Notes: a model not told the origin generated them from the letters alone. 64,000 nucleotides of DNA from Chitinimonas viridis (GCF_030409555.1 NZ_JAUFPU010000018.1:765686-829685), one strand, 5' to 3'. Numbered from the stretch's first letter, positions 44,155-54,727 are shown. Numbers and translations: made by a program.

Positions 44155-47100
44155 ATGACTTACCTGCAACGCCCTATCCGCCGCGCGCTGCTGGCATCCC
44201 TGATTGCCACCGCATTTCAGGCGCCCGCCATGGCTTTCGAGTGCCAGACACCGATGTATGCCAAGAGCGGCCGGCTCTGCCTGCCGGCGGTGAACGTCAG
44301 CGCCGGCAGCTGGGTGGATCAGTACGATGCCTTGCTGACACTGGTGCCAGGGAGCGACCCCATGCGGTTCAGGCTGGAGCAGGGCAACCTGACCACCGAC
44401 CGCCCCGGCATGGCAGTGCTCAATCTGCATGATGGCAGGTTGCTGATACCGGCGCTGTCGGTGGACCTGGGCAGTGGCTTGCAGGTGATGGAGGCCGAGC
44501 TGGCGCTGCTGGCTGGGGTGGAGCCAATAGAATTTGTACTGTCCAACGCCAAGGCCGGGCCCTTGGTGCCGAACCCGGCCGAGATCGCCATTCAGGATGG
44601 CAAGCTGTTGCTGCCCGATGTGGTGACCACGCTGGGCGAAAAAGGCGCGGTGCGGCGACTACGTGGCGTGTTTGCGGCCAGCAGCGAGAGCGGCGTGCTC
44701 AAGCTGCGCCTGCTCGATCATGGCGAGGCCACAACCACCAGCCGCCCGGCGCTCTATTCGGTGGCCGACGGCAATCTGGTGGTGCCGGCTATGCGGCTGG
44801 ACGGCAAGCTGGTGCGCGCCCTGTTTGCACCCGACCGCGAGGGCTGGACCCTGCACGCCAGCACCGAACTGACCGAGCCCCAGCCTGGCGGGGGTGAAGG
44901 CGGCGGAGACGGGGATGGTGGCGGCACGGGAGGCGGCACCGGCGGAGGGAACGGCGGGGGCACGGGTAGCGGTGAGCCCAATCCGGCCAGCTTTCTCAGC
45001 ACCCCCAGGCTGGGGGCACATGATGTCGATGCTGGCGGTAAACCGCGCAGCCTGCGCAATGATCTCAAAGGGAGCCTCACTGCCATGGTGCAGTTTGGCC
45101 AGAGCCACACCATACAGCCCCAGGGCAATCGTGCGCTGAATCTGCCTACGCTGGTAGCCCAGCGGGCGGCCCTGCTGCTGGTCAGCCCGGCCAGCGAGGT
45201 CAAGTCGCTCAAGGTCAGGGTGACAATCAACGGCCAGGACAAAGGCAGTTACGCCCTCAAGCACCCTAACCTGATACCGCGTTCGGACTATGCCGACAAT
45301 TCAGGACGGGAGGACGTGCTGTACTCGCGCCGGGCCTGGACAGTGACCCTGCCCTGGGAGCTGGTGCAGCCCGGCATGGCGCTGCAGTTCGAGGATGAGC
45401 AGGGACGCAGCGGCACCCTGGCGGCCGACCAGATCGAGATGGCAGCACCGGCCGAGATGGTGATACACAACCTGCGCCTGGGCATGCTGACCGATGCCCC
45501 GGTCAGCGACGACCATTACATGCTGACGCAACCGGCCAAGGCGGCAGCCGACTATTTTCAGACCGTGCCGCTGGCTCGCCTGACGCTGGCCCACTACGAG
45601 ACCATGAAGCTAGACAAGGTCATGGTGGCGAGCGGGGAAATCTATACCACGGCCAGCAAGGACCAGGGCGGTACCTACGACGGAGACATGCGCGAGAACG
45701 TGGCCAAGGCCCAGGTCAGCACCGGTATCAATCTGGCGAACTTCGGCATAGCCAGCGCCCGCATGAATCAATCCAACCCGCATGTGTATAACCGCCGCAC
45801 CCTGCACCATGCCCAGGGCCTGTACGCCAACGGCGTGCAAGGCCACGGCCTGAGCGGCGGCAATGGCATGGCCACCCTCTACAGCTCCTGGGGCAATGAG
45901 CTGAGCCATGAGCTGGGGCACTCCTATGAGCTGGGCCACTACCCAGGGGCCGATTTCTCCGACCCGGTCACCGACCAGAAGCTGATGCACGCCTCCCACC
46001 ATAGCGAAAGCGGCTGGGGCTATATCGCCTATCGTGACCGCATGCGCGCCAACCTGCACTGGGGCTGGGCTTATGGCGATGGCAAATCCGACATCAATGG
46101 CAAACCCTTCGGCCAGAGCTTCGCCGGCCTCTACCTCTACAACCGCGACGCCATGGCGGGTGGCGAAGTGGTGAGCGCGTTGTCCCGCTACACTCATCAC
46201 ACCGGTTATAGCGCCCTGCGCATACAGGATCACCTGACGCTGGAACGCTATCGCTACCCCAGCCATGTCGCCCGCCCGGTGCCCGATGCTAGCTACCCCA
46301 GCGGCTACAAGAGCTGGAGCGTAGCACTGGGCAAGTACATCGATACCCGCCAGGCCAACCCGGCATTCAACTACCTGGCACCCAGCAAGGTGGGCGTACC
46401 GGTGTTTACCCTGCTGGGCGGCTACAACCCGGCCAATGCCGCGCAAAACCTCATCTATCCGGCTTTCCGCAGCAACTACGGCAACGTCTTCAAGCTGCCG
46501 GAGCCGGATCTGAATGCCGCGTCGCGCCAATGCTGGATGGCCATCAGCTACCGTGATGGCAAGCTGCAGCGGGTCAATCTCGACCCCAGCGATGGTGTCA
46601 AACAGTTCCAGATCAATCTGGAGGAAGCCGCCGCCCCGACCGATGCCAGGCTCACCTGCCGCCAGGCCGGCCAGGATACCGTGCTGTTCCGTCAGTCCAT
46701 TCCTACCGGCCTGCCCGCCATGCCCGCCCCGGCGATCGTGGGGCAGGAGGCCGGCTATGAAGTGCTGCGCAAGCAGGAGATGGCCGAGCTGGATGGCCAA
46801 CTGCAGGCGCTGGCAGGACAAGCTGTCCCCTTGTTGCCCGCAGAAGCCGCCACCAAGCTGGCCGGCTGGGGCAACCAGTTGCAGGGCCTGGGCGCCAATG
46901 CCGGCAAAGTGGCCGAGCGCATTGCCGCCCAGCGGGCTGCAGCCCAGGAAATCGATGCCTTCCTCAATCGCTATCGTACCGAACTGGACCAAGGCAGCCA
47001 GGACCACAAGCGCCAGCTGGCCGAGCTGCTACGCCGCACCGGCCTGGCCGAAGGCAGCGAACGTCTGCTGCCCCAGGGTGGACGGCTGACGGTGTACGGC

Positions 47101-47526
47101 GGCAAATGTCTCAAGCTCGACACTGCAGCCTATCCACCGCTGCCTGTCACCGTCCCCGCCGCCAGCTGCAGCAATGAGGCTGAGCAGCAATGGTTCAGCG
47201 ATGCCCGTGGCGCCATCCACAACCGTGCCCGGCCCGAGCTATGCCTGAGCAGCGACGGCAGCTGGGCCAAGGCCGTGACCATGGCGCCATGCAGCCTGGC
47301 GGCTACCGGCCAAATCTGGCGACAGCAGGCAGACGGCCATATCCAGTACGGCCCCAACACTGGGCGGGTGCTGGATCTGGCTACCGGCCCCAACCATCTG
47401 GTGTTGTACTCTCAGCACAGCGGCAGCAACCAACTGTTCAGCGCCCTGCCCGTCAGCGCCAGCGCGGCGGTGGTGCTGCTACCAAGCGAGCAGATTGCCC
47501 GCCTGTATGGCTTGCGCATGGATTGA
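44155..47526 (+). CDS. Secreted M66 (StcE-like) metalloprotease with lectin-like tail
   Basis: 1123 residues from ATG 44155 (GAGGA spaced 5 bp). Signal peptide to AMA-FEC. The N-terminal 240 residues show internally similar beta segments, followed by a Gly/Asp linker near residues 243-275. The zinc motif is HELGHSYELGH (H585, E586, H589, H595), as in M66 mucin-type glycoprotein proteases such as StcE; the usual Gly of HExxHxxGxxH is Glu here. A C-terminal beta-trefoil lectin-like domain (about residues 975-1105) contains QQWFSD and QIWRQQ. Probably an extracellular glycoprotein-directed protease, single-gene transcript. Confidence 0.88.
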   Translation: MTYLQRPIRRALLASLIATAFQAPAMAFECQTPMYAKSGRLCLPAVNVSAGSWVDQYDALLTLVPGSDPMRFRLEQGNLTTDRPGMAVLNLHDGRLLIPALSVDLGSGLQVMEAELALLAGVEPIEFVLSNAKAGPLVPNPAEIAIQDGKLLLPDVVTTLGEKGAVRRLRGVFAASSESGVLKLRLLDHGEATTTSRPALYSVADGNLVVPAMRLDGKLVRALFAPDREGWTLHASTELTEPQPGGGEGGGDGDGGGTGGGTGGGNGGGTGSGEPNPASFLSTPRLGAHDVDAGGKPRSLRNDLKGSLTAMVQFGQSHTIQPQGNRALNLPTLVAQRAALLLVSPASEVKSLKVRVTINGQDKGSYALKHPNLIPRSDYADNSGREDVLYSRRAWTVTLPWELVQPGMALQFEDEQGRSGTLAADQIEMAAPAEMVIHNLRLGMLTDAPVSDDHYMLTQPAKAAADYFQTVPLARLTLAHYETMKLDKVMVASGEIYTTASKDQGGTYDGDMRENVAKAQVSTGINLANFGIASARMNQSNPHVYNRRTLHHAQGLYANGVQGHGLSGGNGMATLYSSWGNELSHELGHSYELGHYPGADFSDPVTDQKLMHASHHSESGWGYIAYRDRMRANLHWGWAYGDGKSDINGKPFGQSFAGLYLYNRDAMAGGEVVSALSRYTHHTGYSALRIQDHLTLERYRYPSHVARPVPDASYPSGYKSWSVALGKYIDTRQANPAFNYLAPSKVGVPVFTLLGGYNPANAAQNLIYPAFRSNYGNVFKLPEPDLNAASRQCWMAISYRDGKLQRVNLDPSDGVKQFQINLEEAAAPTDARLTCRQAGQDTVLFRQSIPTGLPAMPAPAIVGQEAGYEVLRKQEMAELDGQLQALAGQAVPLLPAEAATKLAGWGNQLQGLGANAGKVAERIAAQRAAAQEIDAFLNRYRTELDQGSQDHKRQLAELLRRTGLAEGSERLLPQGGRLTVYGGKCLKLDTAAYPPLPVTVPAASCSNEAEQQWFSDARGAIHNRARPELCLSSDGSWAKAVTMAPCSLAATGQIWRQQADGHIQYGPNTGRVLDLATGPNHLVLYSQHSGSNQLFSALPVSASAAVVLLPSEQIARLYGLRMD

Positions 47527-47540
47527 GCACGGCCAAAAGC

Positions 47541-47565
47541 AAGACGGCCCTGCAGGGGCCGTCTT
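47541..47565. terminator. Bidirectional hairpin between convergent genes
   Basis: AAGACGGCCC and GGGCCGTCTT form a perfect 10-bp stem with a 5-nt loop between the M66-like gene and the EAL/HDOD gene. On the minus strand it is followed by GCTTTTGG; on the plus strand T residues are few. Confidence 0.75.
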
Positions 47566-47590
47566 GTAGGCAGTCTATTGGCGATACGGT

Positions 47591-48979
47591 CTAGACCACT
47601 TCCTCCACCCACAGCAAGGCCTCTATCTGTGCCCGGTTGGCTTCGGATTTGCTGACGCCGGCAGCAGCGAACAGCTTGGGGTCTTCCGGCAGGTCGCCGT
47701 CTTCGCAGGCCAGTGCCAGCGCCAGCAAGGGGCCGAAGCGGCCTTCCTGGGTGAGCAGGGCCTGGTTGATCTGGTCGGGCAGGTTCAGCTTCTCCACGAT
47801 CTTTTCCATGGGCTGGCGCAGCAGTGCATCGAGCATGGAGAACATGCCGGTGGTGAACAGCTGGTCCAGTTCCTCGCGCTTGAACTGCTTGGCGCCCAGG
47901 GTTTCCATGATGCGGCCCCGTAGCAGGGCGGTTTCCAGTAGCAGGCTGTGGTCGCCTTCCTGCCGCTCATGGCTGAACAGCAGCAGGGTCAGCCAGCGGT
48001 AGAGCTGCTTGTGGCCCAGCACGATCATGGCGCGGTCCAGTGTCTCCACCTTGGCCAGCAGGCCGGCGCCGGGCGAGTTGACATAGCGCAGCAGCTTGAA
48101 GCTGAGCATGGGGTCGTACTTCATGGCGTTGGCGATCACCGGTGGCTCTGCCTCGGCGCGTACCAGGTTCAGCACCTCAAGCAGCCGCAGATAGCTGGCA
48201 TCCACGGCATCAGCCTCGGATAGCTCCTTGCGGCGCAGGTAGCTGCCTTGCAGATAGTGCACCTGCAACTGGCGGCAGACCTGCAGTTCCTCGAAGAAAT
48301 GAATGTCGCCCACCAGCAACTCGGCGTCCGGCGCGGCATTGGCTGTGGCCGAAATGATCTTGGACAGCTCGGTGACGTCCTTATCGGACACCGACAGCTT
48401 GTGGTAATCGGCCATCTGGAACAGGGGGATCAGAGCCGCATCCAGGGGGAAATTGTCGAAGCCCAGCTGGAAGCCATGGTCCTTGAGAGCCTGCAGCATC
48501 TCGATATGTTCGAGCGCATCCTGAAAGAACTCGGCATTGTAGTGCAGCATGAGCACGAAGCGGCCCTTGGGCAGCTTGGCCAGCAGGGGGCTGTCCAGCG
48601 CCCAGACCGAGACTTCCAGGAAGATGCGCTTGGCACCGAAGGGCTTGGTGGATTCCTCGGCCAGGAAATTGCGCAGCAGCACCTCGTCGTACAGCTTCCA
48701 GACCGAGTGCGCCATCTTGTCCTTGCGCTTGAGCACACTGTCGCGCAGGCGGAAGTCATAACCTACCACCTTGAGTTCGCGATCCAGCACGATTTCCCGC
48801 TGCAGCATAGTCTCGGTAGGAACACCTGCCACGAAACCAGCCTGCCCCGGTGCCGCGCCCAAGGCACTGGTGGCCGGTGTGACGGTGTTGGGCGAAGTAC
48901 GTGCAGCCTGGGCGGCGGGAGTAGGCGGGGGAGGCGTTTCCTCGCCACCGAACAGCTTTTTGATCAGCCCGAAGACCAT
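47591..48979 (-). CDS. EAL-like and HDOD domain signalling protein
   Basis: 462 residues. A Pro/Ala-rich N-terminus is followed by a degenerate EAL-type domain (QREIVLDRELKVVGYDFRLR ... FDNFPLDAALIPLF) in which the catalytic EAL motif is missing. A HDOD domain follows (VIANAMKYDPMLSFKLLRYVNS, AMIVLGHKQLYRWLTLLLF). Such YuxH-type proteins act as non-catalytic signalling or c-di-GMP-related adaptors. Transcribed toward the M66-like gene. Confidence 0.9.
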   Translation of the reverse strand: MVFGLIKKLFGGEETPPPPTPAAQAARTSPNTVTPATSALGAAPGQAGFVAGVPTETMLQREIVLDRELKVVGYDFRLRDSVLKRKDKMAHSVWKLYDEVLLRNFLAEESTKPFGAKRIFLEVSVWALDSPLLAKLPKGRFVLMLHYNAEFFQDALEHIEMLQALKDHGFQLGFDNFPLDAALIPLFQMADYHKLSVSDKDVTELSKIISATANAAPDAELLVGDIHFFEELQVCRQLQVHYLQGSYLRRKELSEADAVDASYLRLLEVLNLVRAEAEPPVIANAMKYDPMLSFKLLRYVNSPGAGLLAKVETLDRAMIVLGHKQLYRWLTLLLFSHERQEGDHSLLLETALLRGRIMETLGAKQFKREELDQLFTTGMFSMLDALLRQPMEKIVEKLNLPDQINQALLTQEGRFGPLLALALACEDGDLPEDPKLFAAAGVSKSEANRAQIEALLWVEEVV

Positions 48980-49185
48980 ATGTAGCCTGCCATTTCGTGT
49001 GGATTCATACCCTGTCGTTCATCAGGATAGACCGAGAAATGTGCCGCCCCCAAGGTGTTGCAGTGCAAGGTGGCTGTTTTTTATGGGGCGATGGGCCAGT
49101 GCAAGGACGGGTGCCGCGGCGCCAGCCACGACAGCGCACGCCCTGCCTTGGCCACTGGGTGGCCGTCGGCAAGGCGGTGGTACTT

Positions 49186-49298
49186 AGAGCGGCTAACAAA
49201 ACCCTTCTGGCGTCGTTGTGCGAGCTTGCCGTACCCAAGTACTGCCATCGCACGCACGCCTAGCCAGAACCGCTACGCTGGGTTTTGTTAGCCGCTCT
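49186..49298. mobile_element. Palindromic MITE-like element, family A, copy 3 (inverted)
   Basis: 113 bp bounded by AGAGCGGCTAACAAAACCC and its perfect inverse complement. The interior is inverted relative to the other three copies (GTGCGAGCTTGCCGTAC comes first). It begins 21 bp behind the purC stop codon. Confidence 0.88.
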
Positions 49299-49319
49299 TA
49301 CTGCTGAGGCGGAGCGGGA

Positions 49320-50198
49320 TCAGCCTGTCAGTTTTTCCAGCGCTTCGCGGTACTTGGCCGCGGTTTTCTCGCCTACTTCGACCGGCAGGGCGGGCGCAGG
49401 CGGGGTCTTGTTCCACCCGGTGGTTTCCAGCCAGTCGCGCACGAACTGCTTGTCGTAGCTGGGTGGGTTGCTGCCGGGCTGGTATTGGTCGGCCGGCCAG
49501 AATCGGCTGGAATCCGGTGTCAGCGCCTCGTCCATCAGGGTTAATGTGCCGTCGGCATCCAGGCCGAACTCGAACTTGGTGTCGGCGATGATGATGCCAC
49601 GGGTGGCAGCATACTCACTGGCAGCCAGGTAGAGCTTGATGGCGGTATCACGCACCTGGGCGGCCAGCTCGGCGCCCACCAGCTCGCTCATCTGCTCGAA
49701 GGAGATGGGCTCGTCATGGTCGCCCACGGCCGCCTTGGTGGAAGGGGTGAAGATGGGCTCGGGCAGCTTCTGGGCCTCGACCAGCCCGGCGGGCAGGGTG
49801 ATACCGCTGACCTTGCCCGTGGCCTTGTAATCCTTCCAGCCGCCACCGACGATATAGCCGCGCACCACGGCTTCCACCGGCACGGGTTTGAGGCGCTTGC
49901 ATACCACGGCGCGGCCTTCGACCTGCGGCAGGTCCTCGGCGCTGACCATGTCCTCCGGCTTGTCGCCGGTGAAGTGGCTGGGCACCAGGTGCTTGAGCTT
50001 GTCGAACCAGAAGTTGGAGATGGCGGTCAGTATCTTGCCCTTGGCCGGGATGGGCTCGTTGAGGATGACATCGAAGGCCGACAGGCGATCGGTGGCGATC
50101 ATCAGCATGCGCTGCTCGTCGATCTCGTACAGATCGCGCACCTTGCCGCTGTAGATCTTCTTCAGGCTCTTGAGATTGGTTTGGGTCAGGCCGTCCAT
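49320..50198 (-). CDS. purC: Phosphoribosylaminoimidazole-succinocarboxamide synthase PurC
   Basis: 292 residues. It joins aspartate to CAIR in purine synthesis. The start [20 protein letters not shown] and the motifs [37 protein letters not shown] and [14 protein letters not shown] are typical of the longer, Burkholderia/yeast-like PurC. Last gene of the purE-purK-alkD-like-purC cluster; it starts 10 bp behind the alkylation-repair-like gene. Confidence 0.96.
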   Translation of the reverse strand: MDGLTQTNLKSLKKIYSGKVRDLYEIDEQRMLMIATDRLSAFDVILNEPIPAKGKILTAISNFWFDKLKHLVPSHFTGDKPEDMVSAEDLPQVEGRAVVCKRLKPVPVEAVVRGYIVGGGWKDYKATGKVSGITLPAGLVEAQKLPEPIFTPSTKAAVGDHDEPISFEQMSELVGAELAAQVRDTAIKLYLAASEYAATRGIIIADTKFEFGLDADGTLTLMDEALTPDSSRFWPADQYQPGSNPPSYDKQFVRDWLETTGWNKTPPAPALPVEVGEKTAAKYREALEKLTG

Positions 50199-50208
50199 GC
50201 TGGCGCTC

Positions 50209-50874
50209 CTAGGTCAGATGTTTCAGTGCTTCCCGCCGCGACAGGGGCGAGAGCGGGGTGTTGGTGACGAAGACACGTACTGCGTCTGCATCGGTATAGG
50301 CATATTCGCGCAGCGCCCAGCCTATGGCCTTGCGGATGAAGAACTCGGTATCGGCCGCGTTGGCCGCGCAGTAATGGAACAGCCGGCGGCTGTCGGTATC
50401 CTGCTTCCAGCCCAGTTGGTGCAGGATGGCCACCCGCCGCAGCCAGTGGTCAGGCACGCCGGCCAGTTGATCCATGCGGGCCTGCAGCTTGCGATGGCGG
50501 TGTACCAGCCCGCCGACAACCCAGGACGCCAGGCCATCCACCGTATCCCACCAGGGCTTACTGCTGGCCAGGGCTTCCAGTGCCGGCAGGCTGTCGGCAT
50601 CCAGCTGCTTGCCGTGCTTGTCGAGCAGGTCTACCGCTACATACTGGAATTCTCGCTCGGGCTGATCCCACAAGGCCTGCGCCAATGCCAGCAAGGCGGT
50701 GGCATCCAGCTCGGCCGCCTCGCGGATAAAGCTGGCACTGGCCTTGCGCCGCGCAGGTGTGGGGACGCCCAGGAAATCGAACTGCTCGCGCATATAGGCG
50801 CGCATGGCGGGTGCGCGCTCGGGCTGGGCGCTGGCTGCCAGTGCACTGCGCAGCGCTGCCAGCCCGGTGTTCAT
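50209..50874 (-). CDS. AlkD-like DNA alkylation repair protein
   Basis: 221 residues of HEAT-like helical repeats ([74 protein letters not shown]), the pattern of the DNA alkylation repair family that includes the AlkD glycosylase. The W-D-T-V-D segment corresponds to the catalytic region. Its ATG overlaps the purK stop codon by 4 bp, so it is translated with the purine genes. Confidence 0.9.
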   Translation of the reverse strand: MNTGLAALRSALAASAQPERAPAMRAYMREQFDFLGVPTPARRKASASFIREAAELDATALLALAQALWDQPEREFQYVAVDLLDKHGKQLDADSLPALEALASSKPWWDTVDGLASWVVGGLVHRHRKLQARMDQLAGVPDHWLRRVAILHQLGWKQDTDSRRLFHYCAANAADTEFFIRKAIGWALREYAYTDADAVRVFVTNTPLSPLSRREALKHLT

Positions 50875-52016
50875 GTGCCCAGGGTGTCCTTGAGCGCCTC
50901 GGCCTGTTCCAACGCTCCAGCGGCGGTGTCGGCCAGCACGCAGTAGTGGCCCATCTTGCGGCCAGGGCGGGCCTCACGCTTGCCGTAGAGGTGCAGGTGG
51001 GCATTGGGCGCCTGCATCAGCACGGCCCAGTTGGGCTCGCCGCCATCGTCCTGCCACACATCGCCCAGCAGATTGACCATCACCACCGGCGACAGCAGGT
51101 CGGTGCGGCCCGGGTGCAGGCCGCACATGGCGCGCACTTGCTGCTCGTACTGGCTGGTGACGCAGGCATCGATGGTGTAGTGGCCGGAATTATGCGGCCG
51201 GGGGGCGATTTCGTTGATGACCAGTTCGCCACCGTCGAGCACAAAGAACTCCACCGCCAGCACGCCGATGTAATCCAGGGCCTCGGCCAGTTGCCGGGCC
51301 ATCTGTTGGGCCTGGGCGGCCAGTGCAGCATCCACCTGGGCAGGCACGATGCTGACATCGAGTATGCCCTTGGCGTGGCGATTCTCGGCCACCGGGAAGA
51401 CGGCCACCTCGTGCGGATTGCTGCGGGTGACGATGGCCGAGACTTCGCAGGCCAGCGGCAGCATTTTCTCCAGCACGCAGGGCTGCCCACCCAGGTCGGC
51501 ATAGGCCGCACGGGCTTCCACGGCAGTCGCGACCCGGACCTGGCCCTTGCCATCGTAGCCCAGCCGGGCGGTCTTGAGTATGCCGGGCAGGTAGGGTGCC
51601 AGGTCGTGGTTGAGGTCTTCCACGGTCTCCAGCGCCAGATAGGGCGCGGTCGCAAGGCCAGCCTTGCGTATCCAGGCTTTTTCCTGGATGCGGTCCTGGG
51701 CGATGGCCAGGCAATCGCCCGAGGGGCTGACCGGCACATGCTGGGCCAGCCAGCGCATGGAATCGGCGTTGACGTTCTCGAATTCGGTGGTGATGGCAGC
51801 GCAGGTCTCAGCCAGCTCCTTGAGGGCAGCGTGGTCGTTATAGGCGGCGCGCAGATGCACATCGGCAAACTCGGCTGCCGGGGCATTGCCATCGGGATCC
51901 AGCACGGTTACCCGGTAGCCCATGGTCTTGGCTGCCACGGTAAACATGCGGCCCAGTTGGCCGCCGCCCAGTATGCCCAGCATGGCGGGCGGCAGTATCG
52001 GCTTGTGGCTGGCCAT
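50871..52016 (-). CDS. purK: N5-carboxyaminoimidazole ribonucleotide synthase PurK
   Basis: 381-residue ATP-grasp enzyme that carboxylates AIR using bicarbonate. N-terminal GILGGGQLGRMFTVAAKTMG, the ATP-grasp loop GYDGKGQVRVATAVEA, EVSAIVTRSNPHEVAVFP and NEIAPRPHNSGHYTIDAC are diagnostic. It starts 2 bp behind purE. Confidence 0.97.
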   Translation of the reverse strand: MASHKPILPPAMLGILGGGQLGRMFTVAAKTMGYRVTVLDPDGNAPAAEFADVHLRAAYNDHAALKELAETCAAITTEFENVNADSMRWLAQHVPVSPSGDCLAIAQDRIQEKAWIRKAGLATAPYLALETVEDLNHDLAPYLPGILKTARLGYDGKGQVRVATAVEARAAYADLGGQPCVLEKMLPLACEVSAIVTRSNPHEVAVFPVAENRHAKGILDVSIVPAQVDAALAAQAQQMARQLAEALDYIGVLAVEFFVLDGGELVINEIAPRPHNSGHYTIDACVTSQYEQQVRAMCGLHPGRTDLLSPVVMVNLLGDVWQDDGGEPNWAVLMQAPNAHLHLYGKREARPGRKMGHYCVLADTAAGALEQAEALKDTLGT

Positions 52017-52018
52017 GC

Positions 52019-52507
52019 TTACTCGACCTCGGGCAGGCTCATGGCCAGCACCGCATTCTTCTGCGTTTCGCGGAAGGTATTGAGGGCGGCGCGCAGCTCA
52101 GGCAACTCGTTGGCCAGCAGGGCCACGGCAAACAGGCCGGCATTGGCCGCACCGGCTTCGCCTATGGCAAAGGTGGCCACGGGTATGCCCTTGGGCATCT
52201 GCACGATGGACAGCAGCGAATCTTCGCCACGCAGGTATTTGCTGGGGACAGGGACACCCAGTACCGGGACGGTGGTCTTGGCCGCCAGCATGCCAGGCAG
52301 GTGGGCTGCGCCGCCGGCACCGGCAATGATGGCCTTCAGGCCACGCGCCTCGGCCGCCTCTGCGTATTCATAGAGCAGATCCGGCGTACGGTGGGCGGAG
52401 ACCACCCGTGCCTCGAAGGCAATGCCGAAGGCTTTGAGCTGGCGGGCAGCATGTTGCATGACTTCCCAGTCAGAATTGCTACCCATCACGAGGCCGACTT
52501 GGATCAT
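52019..52507 (-). CDS. purE: N5-carboxyaminoimidazole ribonucleotide mutase PurE
   Basis: 162 residues, class I PurE. The phosphate-binding [35 protein letters not shown] and [18 protein letters not shown] motifs are complete. It converts N5-CAIR to CAIR and feeds PurC. First gene of the cluster; no PurR-type operator was recognised upstream. Confidence 0.97.
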   Translation of the reverse strand: MIQVGLVMGSNSDWEVMQHAARQLKAFGIAFEARVVSAHRTPDLLYEYAEAAEARGLKAIIAGAGGAAHLPGMLAAKTTVPVLGVPVPSKYLRGEDSLLSIVQMPKGIPVATFAIGEAGAANAGLFAVALLANELPELRAALNTFRETQKNAVLAMSLPEVE

Positions 52508-52824
52508 CGGATAATCCCCTGTTTCAAAAAGTGGATTTTACAGAAATTCGGCTGGCCGCCAAAACCTTGATGCAACATGAAAAGTAGCGCTTGGAATATA
52601 GGCCGTATTCGCCATGGTGTACTGCCGCCGGGGGCATAGTAGGGCCTCTTTGTCCGGCATGCACGCGCGGGGTGACAAGCTGGGCGGGGCTGATGCGGTC
52701 ACCGCCGCCTTTGGGGCCGCTAATCAGCCTGGAGGGTAGCGGCCAGCGGCCGTTGCGGGCATACCCATAGACGGCAAAACGGCCCATCTTGCGAGGGGCC
52801 GTTCTGTTGTAGCGCTAAGTCTGC
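52508..52824. other. Intergenic region between purE and amtB 3' end
   Basis: About 317 bp without a gene. It must hold the purE promoter, but no strong -35/-10 pair was identified. The only clear element is the amtB terminator at 52776-52803. Confidence 0.5.
52776..52803 (-). terminator. Intrinsic terminator of amtB
   Basis: AACGGCCC (52778-52785) and GGGCCGTT (52796-52803) form an 8-bp stem; on the minus strand it continues into TTTTGCC. It lies about 20 bp behind the amtB stop codon. Confidence 0.85.
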
Positions 52825-54357
52825 TTAGACGTTGTAGGCCTTTTCGCCATGGCTGGTGACGTCCAGGCCTTCGCGCTCTTCGTCTTCGGGCACGCGCAGG
52901 CCGATGACCAGATCGACCAACTTGTAGGCCACCACCGACACCACGGCCGACCAAACCACGGTGAGCAGCACGCTCTGGGTCTGTATCCATACTTGCGAGG
53001 CGATGGAGTAGTTGGGGGCCACAGCATTGGTGACATAGTCCCACACACCCAGGCCACCCAAGGCCGGGTCGGCAAACACACCGGTGAGGATAGCACCCAG
53101 GATGCCGCCCACGCCGTGGACACCGAATACATCGAGGGCATCGTCAGCACCCAGCAGGCGCTTGAGACCATGCACGCCCCACAGGCAGATCACACCCGCC
53201 GAAAGGCCAATGGCCATGGCGCCGCCGACACCGACAAAGCCGCAGGCCGGGGTGATGGCCACCAGGCCGGCCACGGCGCCCGAAGCGGCACCCAGCATGG
53301 AGGGCTTGCCCTTCCAGATCCATTCCACGCCCATCCAGGCCACGGCGGCCAGCGCGGTGGCAACCCAGGTGTTCACGAAGGCCAGCGCGGCGATGCCGTT
53401 GGCTTCCAGTGCGGAACCGGCGTTGAAGCCAAACCAACCCACCCACAGCAGCGAGGCGCCTATCATGGTCATGGTCAGGCTGTGCGGGGTCATGGCTTCC
53501 CTGCCGTAACCCACGCGCTTGCCGACAAAGTAGGCACCCACGAGGCCGGCCACGGCGGCATTGATATGCACCACGGTGCCGCCGGCAAAATCCAGCGCAC
53601 CCTTCTGGAACAGCAAGCCAGCGGTGAGCAAGGCCTTGGCACCGGCTTCTGCATCGGTGTAGGCATCCGGGCCAGCCCAGTACCACACCATGTGAGCCAT
53701 GGGCAGGTAGCTGAGGGTGAACCAGATCACCAGGAAGGCCAGTACGGCGGAGAACTTGGCGCGCTCGGCAAAGGCACCGACGATCAGGCCGCAGGTGATG
53801 GCCGCGAAGGCACCCTGGAACACGATGTAGATGAACTCGGACAGATAGATGCCCTTGGACCAGGTGGCGGCCAGCGAGGTGTCGTTTACCCCCTTCAGGA
53901 ACAGCTTGGAGAAGCCGCCGAAGATGGCGTTGCCCTCGGTGAAGGCGACGCTGTAGCCATAGGCGACCCACAGCACCGAGATCAGCGAGAACACCACGAA
54001 CACCTGCATCAGCACGCTGAGCATGTTCTTGGAGCGCACCAGGCCACCATAGAAAAGCGCCAGGCCGGGAATAGACATCAATATCACCAGGGCGGCAGCG
54101 ACAAACACCCAGGCGTTGTCAGGCTTGCTCAAGGTGGGCGCGGGTGCAGCAGCCGGAGCGGCCGCCTCTGCCGGTGCGGCTGTCGCCGCTGGAGCAGGCG
54201 CCGCTTCAGCGGTGGTGGCCGGCGCTGCAGCGGGTGCTTCAGCTGGGGTAGTCTCCGTCACGGCGGCGGCCGCAGGGGCGGCGGCCGGCTCTTCGGCCCA
54301 GGCGATGCCCAGGCTCATGGCACTTGCCAGTGCCAGCGCGGTAAACAGTTTTTTCAT
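52825..54357 (-). CDS. amtB: Ammonium transporter AmtB
   Basis: 510 residues. A signal peptide (cleavage near AWA-EEP) and an unusual 60-residue Ala/Pro/Glu-rich periplasmic segment precede the eleven-helix Amt core (NAWVFVAAALVILMSIPGLALFYGG). Characteristic motifs: LPMAHMVWYWAG, DFAGGTVVHINAAVAGLVGA and DALDVFGVHGVGGILGAIL, which supply the conserved pore histidines. The C-terminal tail contains the PII-binding region. It is cotranscribed with the PII gene 22 bp upstream. Confidence 0.96.
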   Translation of the reverse strand: MKKLFTALALASAMSLGIAWAEEPAAAPAAAAVTETTPAEAPAAAPATTAEAAPAPAATAAPAEAAAPAAAPAPTLSKPDNAWVFVAAALVILMSIPGLALFYGGLVRSKNMLSVLMQVFVVFSLISVLWVAYGYSVAFTEGNAIFGGFSKLFLKGVNDTSLAATWSKGIYLSEFIYIVFQGAFAAITCGLIVGAFAERAKFSAVLAFLVIWFTLSYLPMAHMVWYWAGPDAYTDAEAGAKALLTAGLLFQKGALDFAGGTVVHINAAVAGLVGAYFVGKRVGYGREAMTPHSLTMTMIGASLLWVGWFGFNAGSALEANGIAALAFVNTWVATALAAVAWMGVEWIWKGKPSMLGAASGAVAGLVAITPACGFVGVGGAMAIGLSAGVICLWGVHGLKRLLGADDALDVFGVHGVGGILGAILTGVFADPALGGLGVWDYVTNAVAPNYSIASQVWIQTQSVLLTVVWSAVVSVVAYKLVDLVIGLRVPEDEEREGLDVTSHGEKAYNV

Positions 54358-54379
54358 GGGTCAGTCCTCCCTTGCGGGC

Positions 54380-54727
<348 letters not shown>

